From NCBI GenBank assembly GCA_943324575.2, contig CALPMD020000076.1:1-6402 (forward strand): DNA of 6,402 bases, given 5' to 3'. The position numbers were made by a program, and so were the translations under genes. This DNA is from Akkermansia muciniphila (lineage in GTDB: Bacteria > Verrucomicrobiota > Verrucomicrobiia > Verrucomicrobiales > Akkermansiaceae). The number at the start of each line of letters is the position of its first letter. Positions within the stretch are counted from its first letter, which is position 1. The notes below the pieces were generated by a model. It did no database searches, was not told the origin of the DNA, and saw only the letters and a program-made list of their open reading frames with translations. Positions 1 through 6,360 of the stretch are shown one piece after another.

Positions 1-2
1 CC

Positions 3-542
3 TTCCCCTTCAGTCTCGGCGCATGGCTGGCCTTGGGTGACGCCAAATCGATCGATCACCTGCTACCGCTCCACCTCTGCGACGTCGCGACGATTACCGC
101 CGGCTTGGCCCTGATCACCAAGCGCCCTATCTATTGCGCGCTGACGTATTTCTGGGGACTGGCCGCCACTCTACAAGCACTTCTCACCCCAGCGCTCACC
201 ATAGGATTCCCCCATCTGCCGTTTATCATGTTTTTCGTCCAACACTTTGCCATCGTCACTGCGGCATTGTATTTGCCGATCGTCATCGGCTGGCGACCGA
301 AAACACCGATATGGAAGAGCCCGCTGGAAATTTATGGCTGGTCCCTCGTCTATCTCGCCACGGCAATGACCGCCAACAGCCTGTTAGGCACCAACTTCGG
401 CTTCGCTTCGCGCCCACCGGATAACCCGAGTTTGATCGATCACCTCGGCTCTTGGCCTTGGTATCTCCTCTCGATGCAAGGGATCGGAATCGTCTTTTTC
501 TTGCTGCTGGCCCTGCCCTTCGCGGGCCGCTCAAAAGAGTAA
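3..542 (+). CDS. YwaF/TIGR02206-type integral membrane protein, 5'-truncated by the window edge
   Basis: The frame is open to the left edge (residues FPFSLGAWLA precede the TTG at 33), so this is the C-terminal 179 residues of a longer protein and the TTG at 33 is probably not the start. Hydrophobic segments alternate with short polar loops, giving about five membrane spans. The motif LPLHLCD, with its Cys codon at 78-80, followed by a hydrophobic helix and later by FVQHFAIV (His codon at 243-245), is the pattern I associate with the TIGR02206/YwaF membrane family. Family members are usually about 220-250 aa, so roughly one or two helices are missing to the left. The family's bacterial function is not established. 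The related eukaryotic TMEM164 is reported as a Cys-dependent acyltransferase, so a lipid acyl-transfer role is conceivable but is inference. The gene ends in TAA and is followed by a long gap, so it is probably the last gene of its own unit. Confidence 0.8.
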   Translation, partial: FPFSLGAWLALGDAKSIDHLLPLHLCDVATITAGLALITKRPIYCALTYFWGLAATLQALLTPALTIGFPHLPFIMFFVQHFAIVTAALYLPIVIGWRPKTPIWKSPLEIYGWSLVYLATAMTANSLLGTNFGFASRPPDNPSLIDHLGSWPWYLLSMQGIGIVFFLLLALPFAGRSKE

Positions 543-598
543 TCGACCGCAGCCCAACGATTACGGGCGCGCGAATGGATGACCCCAACCCTCCCCGC

Positions 599-637
599 TC
601 GGGGGCGTTTCCCGCCCCCCGAATCCGCGCAATTTTT
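599..637 (+). terminator. Possible Rho-independent terminator (GC hairpin, late T tract)
   Basis: GGGGGCG at 601-607 pairs perfectly with CGCCCCC at 613-619 around a 5-nt loop (TTTCC). Allowing one bulged C, the stem extends by C600-G621 and T599-A622. It lies 57 bases after the stop of the membrane-protein gene. The T run (633-637) is short and starts about 11 bases after the stem rather than directly after it, so this is not a textbook terminator. The hairpin is seen directly; the terminator function is inferred. Confidence 0.4.
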
Positions 638-681
638 ATCTCAGTATCTCAGTATCTCAGTATCTCAGTATCTCAGTATCT
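637..681. repeat. Tandem repeat of 8-bp unit TATCTCAG, five full copies plus a partial
   Basis: Five identical head-to-tail copies of TATCTCAG occupy 637-676, followed by a partial TATCT at 677-681. There are no mismatches between copies, suggesting recent slippage-driven expansion. The array begins immediately after a short T run and marks the border between GC-rich and AT-rich intergenic sequence. It lies outside any credible gene, roughly 220 bp upstream of the 101-aa gene. The 8-bp period is not a multiple of three or of the helical turn. Confidence 0.97.
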
Positions 682-740
682 TACCATTCATCTTTAATTT
701 TGACCGATATTTTGATTATTGAGCATTCGCCATTCTTAAC

Positions 741-769
741 TTGCCAAACCGAGAGTCATCCAATCAAAT
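741..769 (+). promoter_or_regulatory. Weak sigma-70-like promoter candidate
   Basis: TTGCCA at 741-746 matches five of six bases of the -35 consensus. A 17-bp spacer separates it from TCAAAT at 764-769, which matches four of six bases of the -10 consensus. It sits in the AT-rich gap and points towards the 101-aa gene, which would leave a leader of about 125 nt. Such matches are common in AT-rich DNA, so this is only a candidate. A short inverted repeat (AGATT at 780-784, AATCT at 792-796) lies just downstream of the predicted start. Confidence 0.25.
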
Positions 770-902
770 CTAACAGTATAGATTGAATTCGAATCTGCTC
801 CCCTAGCTCCGGTTTTTTAATTTTATGAATTATTTTTCGAGTGTGTCCCTGCATTTGACCCACCCCTCCTGCTAAACCTCTGGCCGATCCCACACACCAT
901 AC

Positions 903-1208
903 ATGAAAAAATTCACTGCAGGCGACCGCGTTGTCGCGACGAACACCGACCTTTCTGCGCCACTTTGCGGCCCAATGAACTCGAACGGACACCAGTTCAT
1001 TTTTCCTGACGGGGAACTGCAAGAGGGCATCGTTTACCACGTCGCCAGTGTTAGCCGCTCGCGTGATGGCCACCAAGGCCTCAAGCTAACAGGCTTGCGA
1101 ATCCACTGGGCCGGGAGAGAAATCCCATGGAACAGCAGCCGCTTTCGCATGATTAAATCCAGTGAAAGCTGCGTCCGGCGGATCGCTAAAAATCATAGCG
1201 AGCCCTGA
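903..1208 (+). CDS. Conserved-looking 101-aa hypothetical protein
   Basis: I cannot assign this protein to a named family. It begins MKKFTAGDRVVA, then alternates short hydrophobic strands with Gly, Pro and Asp turns (GPM near 23-25, FPDG at 34-37, VYHVASV at 44-50, GLKLTGL at 59-65, IPWNSSRFR at 74-82). This suggests a small beta-rich, SH3- or KOW-like fold of about 84 residues, followed by a basic tail of about 17 residues. There is no signal peptide or membrane segment, so it is probably cytoplasmic. The ATG at 903 has no evident Shine-Dalgarno sequence just upstream; the start is chosen because the GDRVV strand follows it at once. The methyltransferase gene starts 41 bp downstream on the same strand. 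A 106-codon frame runs antisense (756-1076) but looks less protein-like. Function unknown. Confidence 0.68.
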   Translation: MKKFTAGDRVVATNTDLSAPLCGPMNSNGHQFIFPDGELQEGIVYHVASVSRSRDGHQGLKLTGLRIHWAGREIPWNSSRFRMIKSSESCVRRIAKNHSEP

Positions 1209-1239
1209 GACGAAGCTGGGAGTGCTGGCTATTTGCAAC

Positions 1240-1243
1240 AGGG
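1240..1243 (+). promoter_or_regulatory. Ribosome binding site that favours the ATG at 1250
   Basis: AGGG lies 6 nt before the ATG at 1250, a good Shine-Dalgarno distance. This favours 1250 over the in-frame ATG at 1262 for the methyltransferase. It is the only clear ribosome binding site among the gene starts visible here. Confidence 0.5.
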
Positions 1244-1249
1244 TCGCCT

Positions 1250-2053
1250 ATGCATCGCGGCATGTCGCAGCCGTACTTGTCTCTGGAAGCAGAACTACAC
1301 GATGTCTTTTGGGAGACGGAGGATGACGGCTCCGAGGTCCCATTGATGGCGGCCTTTCTGGCAAAGCACCCGGGGCCAGCACTGGAAATCGGCGCGGGCT
1401 CTGGCCGGCTGATGTTTCCACTCGTCCAGATGGGTTTGCCAGTGGAAGGGTTGGAATTGTCGCGAGACATGCTGCAACTGAGCCATCTTCGCGCCCAGCG
1501 GCTGAATATCCAGCCCGTGATGCATGAGGGCGATATGACGGTCTGGGAGGACGGCCGGAAATTTGCCGCACTCTTGGCACCGGCATTCACCCTGCAACTC
1601 GCGGACGATCCCGAGCTGACGCTGCGGCACTGGCACCGATTGCTGGAAAACCATGGCGGCCTCTATCTGACCGTTTTTATGCCCTATGCAGAGCTACTAG
1701 GCGACTTACCTGAAGACACATGGTATGAGGACCACCGCGCCACTCTGGCTGATGGGCGCCATGGCTTGTTAGAAACTCGCCACCATTTGGATCACGCCAG
1801 ACAAAGGGTCGAGCGCGAGCATTGCTATACCGTGTCGGGTGAACCACCCTTGACCCACCACTCGCAGCAATCGATCCGCTGGTTTGGACATGTAGAACTC
1901 ATTGATTTGTTAGAGCGATGCGGCTTTCGGGTGAATCGGTTTTTTGTGGATTTTGATCCCGAGCGAGAGGTGAGCGACCCGGACGAGATCGATTTTGACG
2001 GGATTTTGACGTATCACGCCGTCCGCGCCCCAGAAATCACGAAATCTTTTTGA
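1250..2053 (+). CDS. Class I SAM-dependent methyltransferase
   Basis: This 267-aa soluble protein should transfer a methyl group from S-adenosylmethionine to an unidentified acceptor in the cytoplasm. The SAM-binding motif I is clear at residues 44-52 (ALEIGAGSG). The acidic end of strand 2 follows (GLELS, Glu69), the residue that normally holds the ribose hydroxyls, and GDM at 94-96 fits motif III. The C-terminal half (about 130-267) carries the further strands and a likely substrate-facing region with FGHVELIDLLERCGFRV, typical of the late helix and strand of this fold. There is no signal peptide. The start at 1250 is supported by AGGG 6 nt upstream. The gene begins 41 bp after the 101-aa gene and ends 46 bp before opgG, so it may be co-transcribed with either. 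The acceptor cannot be told from sequence; a link to glucan modification is only a guess from position. Confidence 0.88.
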   Translation: MHRGMSQPYLSLEAELHDVFWETEDDGSEVPLMAAFLAKHPGPALEIGAGSGRLMFPLVQMGLPVEGLELSRDMLQLSHLRAQRLNIQPVMHEGDMTVWEDGRKFAALLAPAFTLQLADDPELTLRHWHRLLENHGGLYLTVFMPYAELLGDLPEDTWYEDHRATLADGRHGLLETRHHLDHARQRVEREHCYTVSGEPPLTHHSQQSIRWFGHVELIDLLERCGFRVNRFFVDFDPEREVSDPDEIDFDGILTYHAVRAPEITKSF

Positions 2054-2099
2054 ACGATTTAGAGCTCGCCAATCTTGACGGATAGCCCAGCTCCCCCGT

Positions 2100-3662
2100 A
2101 TGAAGATTTCTGTGCCAAGGAATTTCATATTGCTAGCAACGTTAGGAACTTTGACAACCTCCGCCCTTTGCCAAACATGGGAGCGGGAAGATGTCGGATT
2201 TGAAAGCATTCAGAGTCGAGCGCGGGACCTCGCAAACAAGCCGTACGAGGCGCCCAAACACGACAGCCTGCCGGCGTGGATGAACGAGTTGACCTACGAT
2301 CAATACCGCGACATCCGCTTCAATCCGAATCAAGCGCTGTGGGCGACGGAGAAGCTGCCATTCCGCGCGATGCTTTTCCATCCCGGCTATTTGTACCGTG
2401 AACCCGTGGTGCTCAATGAATTCACCAGCACCCATCAGCAGCGTATCCGCCTAGCGGAAGCCTTTTTCAACTACGGCCCGCTGGTCACCAAGCATGGCGA
2501 TCTGCCGGCGGACGGTGGCTTTGCCGGATTTCGCCTGCACGCGCCACTGAACAACCCCGACGTGTACGACGAACTGGCCGTCTTCCAAGGCGCCAGCTAC
2601 TGGCGCGCCCTTGGCAAGGGCCAACACTATGGCATTTCGTCGCGCGGGATCGCTATTGATACCGGGACTGAAGGCGTGGCTGAGGAGTTCCCGAGCTTCC
2701 GTGAATTTTGGCTGCGCAAGCCCGAAGCCACCGATACCTTCGCCAGAATTTACGCACTGCTTGACGGCCCATCCTATTCGGGTGCGTTTGCTTTCAAAAT
2801 CGATCCGGGCAATGTCACGATTGTGGATGTGCAGGCGGTACTCTTCACGCGGCGCGCGGTGCAGCGTCTGGGCATTGCGCCGATGTCGAGCATGTTCTGG
2901 TTTGGCGAAAACTCGCGGCGGCGCTTTGACGACTTCCGTCCCGAAGTCCACGATTCCGATGGTTTGGCAATTCGCACCGGAAGCGGAGAACGGCTGTGGC
3001 GCCCGATCTGTAACGACACGGGCAAGCTGGAGTTCAGTTACTTCGACATGGAGAAATGTGCCGGGTTCGGCCTGCTTCAGCGAGATCGCCGGTTTTCCGC
3101 CTACGAAGATGGCGAGGCCGCATACCACCACCGCCCCTCACTGTGGATCGAGCCGACCTCCGATTGGGGACCCGGTCGCGTGATGCTGATGGAAATCCCA
3201 ACTACCGACGAGCGCCAGGACAACACCGTAGCCCTGTGGGAGCCCGCACGCACCCCCCAACCCGGTGACCGGATTGAGTTTTCCTACCGCCAGCACTGGA
3301 CCATGGATGAAGACCCGGCACTCGCCGATGGACACGTCGTCGCCACCCGCACGGGCGTCCACGAATGGGAACCCCAGCAGCGCACGATGGTGGTTGAGTT
3401 CGCCGGCAATGCCCTCAATCAGCCGAGTGATATTCCGATCACCCCGTTCGTCCAAGCCACCGGTGCTGGGGCGGGAAGCGTGAAGATCATGAACGTCACA
3501 ATCCAGCAGATCCCAGATTCCCGTTGGCGCGTGGCATTTAAGATTACCCCTGCGGCGGAAGGCGGCAAACTTGCGGATCTGGGCCCTATCGAGCTTCGTT
3601 GCTCTCTCAAACGCGGAGAAAATTTCCTCACCGAAACATGGGTCTACCGCGTCACTCCCTAG
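2100..3662 (+). CDS. opgG: Periplasmic glucan biosynthesis protein, OpgG/MdoG family
   Basis: This 520-aa protein resembles OpgG/MdoG (Pfam MdoG, now also glycoside hydrolase family GH186) over almost its whole length and is close to the 511 aa of E. coli OpgG. It begins with a Sec-type signal (Lys2, Arg7, hydrophobic 9-20, likely cleavage around ALC-Q near residue 24). There is no twin-arginine motif, which makes it more OpgG-like than OpgD-like. Family hallmarks are FHPGYLY, HDSDGL (284-289), GERLWRP, GFGLLQRDRRFS, YEDGEAAYHHRPSLWIEP, DERQDN (370-375) and a C-terminal TETW. The acidic residues in HDSDG and DERQDN are candidates for catalytic or binding roles by analogy with OpgD, a beta-1,2-glucanase, but I cannot map them exactly. 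It acts in the periplasm on the nascent glucan made by OpgH. No Shine-Dalgarno precedes the ATG; the signal peptide fixes the start. The last 25 bp overlap the next gene. Confidence 0.95.
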   Translation: MKISVPRNFILLATLGTLTTSALCQTWEREDVGFESIQSRARDLANKPYEAPKHDSLPAWMNELTYDQYRDIRFNPNQALWATEKLPFRAMLFHPGYLYREPVVLNEFTSTHQQRIRLAEAFFNYGPLVTKHGDLPADGGFAGFRLHAPLNNPDVYDELAVFQGASYWRALGKGQHYGISSRGIAIDTGTEGVAEEFPSFREFWLRKPEATDTFARIYALLDGPSYSGAFAFKIDPGNVTIVDVQAVLFTRRAVQRLGIAPMSSMFWFGENSRRRFDDFRPEVHDSDGLAIRTGSGERLWRPICNDTGKLEFSYFDMEKCAGFGLLQRDRRFSAYEDGEAAYHHRPSLWIEPTSDWGPGRVMLMEIPTTDERQDNTVALWEPARTPQPGDRIEFSYRQHWTMDEDPALADGHVVATRTGVHEWEPQQRTMVVEFAGNALNQPSDIPITPFVQATGAGAGSVKIMNVTIQQIPDSRWRVAFKITPAAEGGKLADLGPIELRCSLKRGENFLTETWVYRVTP

Positions 3663-4225
3663 AGACTCTACAGCCCCTCAGCGAGCAAGAGCTCAACGAG
3701 TGGGAAGAAGCCTACGCCGCCGTAGAAGCCTACCTGCAAGCTTTGCGTTTGAGGAACCGCTTGCTGGTTGCAGAGTTGGTGCGCGGCATTCTCTGGCGCG
3801 CCTCTGCCCGCCGCCTCAATGAACCGGAAAAGCCTGCGCGATTTCTGGCGATGGAAGAGGCACTCACCGAGATCGCGAATTGGACGCAGGACGTGCTCGA
3901 TGTGCCATTGGAAAATCGTCGGCTTGCCGCACGCGGACGCCTGGCACTTTTACTCGCGGGCATGCCTGGCCAATGGCAGGGTGTCTTTCTAACCCCCGCG
4001 CCCTGGCCGCCTGAATTTGTCGAAGCCATGAAGCGATCCTACCTCGCGGCCGGTCCGCAGTTTGCCGAGCTGACGATGGTTCCAAAACCACTAGAGCTCA
4101 ATGCGATCGGCAGTGGTGCCGCCCAATGGTGGGAAACCATGGACCGCAAGCCGATTGTCCGGTTGATGTTCACCGGTTTGCTGCTGGCGTCGATCTTAGT
4201 CATTGTGTGGTTTACCCTTTTCTAA
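3638..4225 (+). CDS. Unrecognised tail-anchored protein between opgG and opgH
   Basis: This 195-aa protein belongs to no family I recognise. Residues 16-110 are rich in Glu, Arg, Leu and Ala and should be mostly helical (for example EWEEAYAAVEAYL). A Pro-rich stretch follows (TPAPWPPEF, 119-127), then a segment with EAMKRSYLAAGP and MVPKPLEL. The protein ends in one strongly hydrophobic helix (173-195) with no residues after it, preceded by basic residues (Arg170, Lys171, Arg175). With no signal peptide, this predicts a tail-anchored inner-membrane protein with its bulk in the cytoplasm. The ATG at 3638 overlaps opgG by 25 bp; an in-frame TTG at 3599 would add 13 residues but lies deeper inside opgG. 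The stop overlaps the opgH start as TAATG, implying coupled translation. Context suggests a partner or regulator of OpgH; this is inference. Confidence 0.85.
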   Translation: MGLPRHSLETLQPLSEQELNEWEEAYAAVEAYLQALRLRNRLLVAELVRGILWRASARRLNEPEKPARFLAMEEALTEIANWTQDVLDVPLENRRLAARGRLALLLAGMPGQWQGVFLTPAPWPPEFVEAMKRSYLAAGPQFAELTMVPKPLELNAIGSGAAQWWETMDRKPIVRLMFTGLLLASILVIVWFTLF

Positions 4226-4227
4226 TG
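4223..4227 (+). promoter_or_regulatory. TAATG stop/start overlap coupling opgH translation to the upstream gene
   Basis: The TAA stop of the tail-anchored protein (4223-4225) shares its last A with the ATG of opgH (4225-4227). Such overlaps usually mean that ribosomes terminating on the first gene reinitiate on the second, keeping the two products in a fixed ratio. No strong Shine-Dalgarno is seen before the ATG, which fits reinitiation. The overlap is seen directly; coupling is inferred. Confidence 0.75.
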
Positions 4228-6360
4228 GAAAATCCCGATTTACCAGTCCGCGAGACCACCGCGCCCTTTTTTAGTCGCCGCCGCACGCTGCTGCGACGCA
4301 CCTTGTTTTTTGGCTGCGTCGTCGTCATCAACCTTCTGTCCAGCCTGTGGCTGGCCGATTTGTTTTGGCGGATGGGATTCCAGAAGGCGCACTATCCGCT
4401 GTTAGCGATCTTTGTGATCCTGAACGGGTTGTTAGTCCTAGGGTCGCTCCATGCGATTTTTGGTGCGTTTGAGATGCTGCTGGGCCGCAAACGATCCGTG
4501 AGAATCACCCAGCTCGCGGACGGTAAAACCGGCCCTCTGCAGAATCGCCACGCGGTCGTCATTCCGGTTTATAACGAAGACAGCGTCCGAGTCTGTGCCC
4601 GAATCGAGGCGATCTATCGGTCGATCGAGGCCACGGGCAACCTGGAATCTTTTGATTTCTTCATCCTCAGCGACACCCGTGATCTGGACTTGTGGGTCAT
4701 GGAGGAGACCTCATGGACGAATCTTTGCCGCCGGCTCGGCGGATTTGGTAGGATCTACTATCGGCGCCGTAAAACCAATGAAAACCGCAAGGCGGGTAAC
4801 ATCGGCGATTTCGTTCGCACTTGGGGCGGCGGTTACGAGTCGATGCTGGTGCTGGACGCGGACAGCTTGATGGACGGCGCGGACATCGTGAAGATGACGC
4901 GGGTGATGGAAGCCTATCCACGGCTGGGGATTCTCCAGACGCCGCCGAAGTTGATCCGCGGGGCATCGGTCTTCACGCGACTGCAACAGTTCGCCATGCG
5001 CCTTTACGGTCCCCTCTTCATTCGTGGCCTGAACTACTGGCAGCTCAGTGGCGGCAGCTATTGGGGGCACAATGCACTGATCCGCATGAAGCCATTTTCC
5101 GAGTTTTGCGAACTCCCTGCCTTGCCGGGTCGCGAACCTTTCGGCGGACGCATTCTCAGCCACGACTTCGTCGAGGCCGCGCTGATGGTCAGCCAAGGCT
5201 GGGAAGTCTGGCTCGCCTGGGATATCGAGGGCACCTACGAGGAGGCCCCACCGACCTTGGTGGATCACCTGATCCGCGACCGCCGCTGGTGCCAAGGAAA
5301 CTTGCAGCACCTGTGGCTGATCTTTGCCCGCAAGCTGCCCTTTTCCGTGCGGATGCATCTCTTCATGGGGATCATGGCGTACCTGGGCAGCCCGCTCTGG
5401 TTCTTGTTCCTCGCGCTGGGAACCTGGGTGGCGTGGGATCGCTACTCCAGCGAACTGAGCCAACTGCCCTTCGAAAGTTATGCCTCGCGCTGGTTCCATG
5501 TCGATGGAGTGCAGCAAAGCCTCATCCTGACCGCGGTGATCTTCTCCCTGCTGTTTCTGCCGAAAATCCTCGCGGTCACGGGTGCCATTCTCACCCCCAG
5601 CACTCGCCGCTCCTTCGGTGGTATGATTCCTCTGCTGGTCGGCTCGTTTTTTGAAACCTTCGTTTCCATGTTGCTAGCCCCCTGCATCATGGCGGCTCAT
5701 ACGATGATGGTCATCAGCATCATCCTCGGCCGGGCAGTCGGTTGGGGAAATCAAAACCGCGAAACCGATGGCACTGCCTGGGGCGATGCCTTCCGCTTCC
5801 ATGCCGTCCAAACCACTCTCGGTCTATTATGGACGGTCATCGCCCTGAAAATCAGCCTCACCTTCACCGCCTGGATGATCCCAATTCTAGCAGGCTTGAT
5901 CTTCTCCGCCCCTGTATCCGTCTGGACCAGTCGCTCGCGTTACGGACGCGCACTTGCCAAACGCAAAATCCTCTCGACCCCGGAAGAGCTTAATCCACCC
6001 AGCGTCATCCGACTCGCCGACGCAGCCACAGCAGCGGTCGATCCCGCACTGGACGCCACTGTCGAGGCCCGCCGAGGAATCATCGCCGCCGTGGTCGATC
6101 CATACGTCAATGGGGTGCACGTTTCCCTGCTCGACCTCTCGGAACTCTCAAAAGCCGACGAAGCCCTCGCTGAGCGCTGTCTGCAAGAAGGGCCAACCGA
6201 GCTTTCCAAGAGCGAACTTTCCGAGTTGCTCTACAATGGTCCGGCCATGCTCATGATGCACCGCGCCGTCTGGCTGAGGTCTGCGGAAGCCATCCACGGC
6301 ATCTGGACTCAGGCGGTCGATAGTTATCGCCGACGCCTCGACCTGTCTTCCATGATTTAA
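4225..6360 (+). CDS. opgH: Periplasmic glucan glucosyltransferase OpgH/MdoH (family GT2), short N-terminus
   Basis: This 711-aa inner-membrane enzyme should polymerise glucose from UDP-glucose into the periplasmic glucan backbone and help export it. Two membrane helices (about 27-47 and 57-86) precede the cytoplasmic GT-A domain. The domain shows PVYNED (114-119), ILSD (Asp150), YRRRKTNENRKAGNI, the metal-binding DAD (211-213), LSHDFVEAA with the likely catalytic base Asp314, and RDRRWCQGN, the counterpart of the QxxRW motif (RRW at 353-355). Further hydrophobic segments from about 375 to 580 give an estimated six more spans. The C-terminal tail (about 585-711) matches the OpgH-specific region. 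E. coli OpgH has 847 aa; the missing length is chiefly the cytoplasmic N-terminal extension of about 140 residues. The frame is open upstream to an ATG at 4126, but that start would lie inside the preceding gene and adds 33 residues unlike OpgH; TAATG at 4223 supports 4225. Confidence 0.95.
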   Translation: MENPDLPVRETTAPFFSRRRTLLRRTLFFGCVVVINLLSSLWLADLFWRMGFQKAHYPLLAIFVILNGLLVLGSLHAIFGAFEMLLGRKRSVRITQLADGKTGPLQNRHAVVIPVYNEDSVRVCARIEAIYRSIEATGNLESFDFFILSDTRDLDLWVMEETSWTNLCRRLGGFGRIYYRRRKTNENRKAGNIGDFVRTWGGGYESMLVLDADSLMDGADIVKMTRVMEAYPRLGILQTPPKLIRGASVFTRLQQFAMRLYGPLFIRGLNYWQLSGGSYWGHNALIRMKPFSEFCELPALPGREPFGGRILSHDFVEAALMVSQGWEVWLAWDIEGTYEEAPPTLVDHLIRDRRWCQGNLQHLWLIFARKLPFSVRMHLFMGIMAYLGSPLWFLFLALGTWVAWDRYSSELSQLPFESYASRWFHVDGVQQSLILTAVIFSLLFLPKILAVTGAILTPSTRRSFGGMIPLLVGSFFETFVSMLLAPCIMAAHTMMVISIILGRAVGWGNQNRETDGTAWGDAFRFHAVQTTLGLLWTVIALKISLTFTAWMIPILAGLIFSAPVSVWTSRSRYGRALAKRKILSTPEELNPPSVIRLADAATAAVDPALDATVEARRGIIAAVVDPYVNGVHVSLLDLSELSKADEALAERCLQEGPTELSKSELSELLYNGPAMLMMHRAVWLRSAEAIHGIWTQAVDSYRRRLDLSSMI

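Larger units (their letters stand above)
543..902. other. Gene-free intergenic region, AT-rich in its right half
   Basis: These 360 bases separate the membrane protein from the 101-aa gene. The left part (to about 630) is GC-rich and contains a strong hairpin. From about 631 to 870 the composition turns clearly AT-rich, with several T and A runs, unlike the flanking genes. An 8-bp tandem repeat sits at the transition. No convincing coding frame is present: the open frames crossing it either follow the repeat or run antisense to the 101-aa gene. I see no tRNA, CRISPR or insertion-sequence ends. It most likely holds the terminator of the left gene and the promoter of the genes to the right. Confidence 0.7.

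Noticed and set aside
452..697. 81-codon + strand frame through the tandem repeat
   Set aside because: It starts inside the membrane-protein gene and its C-terminus is only the translated 8-bp repeat.
780..796. Inverted repeat AGATT-7 nt-AATCT as an operator
   Set aside because: The 5-bp arms are too short to exceed chance in AT-rich sequence; kept only as a note beside the promoter candidate.
756..1076. 106-codon frame on the - strand overlapping the 101-aa gene
   Set aside because: Its translation is basic and irregular and its 3' part runs through AT-rich non-coding sequence. The + strand frame at 903-1208 has the more protein-like pattern.
2100..2175. Lipoprotein signal at Cys24 of OpgG
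   Set aside because: The residues before the Cys (SAL) do not fit a lipobox, which needs a small residue at -1; an ordinary Sec signal fits better.
2451..3131. 226-codon - strand frame inside opgG
   Set aside because: It is antisense to a well-recognised gene and carries no domain of its own.
4126..4224. Upstream extension of opgH to an ATG at 4126
   Set aside because: The extra 33 residues overlap the membrane-helix coding region of the preceding gene in another frame, look unlike OpgH, and are made unnecessary by the TAATG overlap at 4223-4227.
4711..5517. 268-codon - strand frame inside opgH
   Set aside because: It is the antisense shadow of the strongly conserved glycosyltransferase domain, with no recognisable motifs.
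4821..5654. 277-codon + strand frame inside opgH
   Set aside because: It is out of frame with opgH and its Arg/Gly/Pro-rich translation is typical of a shifted frame in GC-rich coding DNA.
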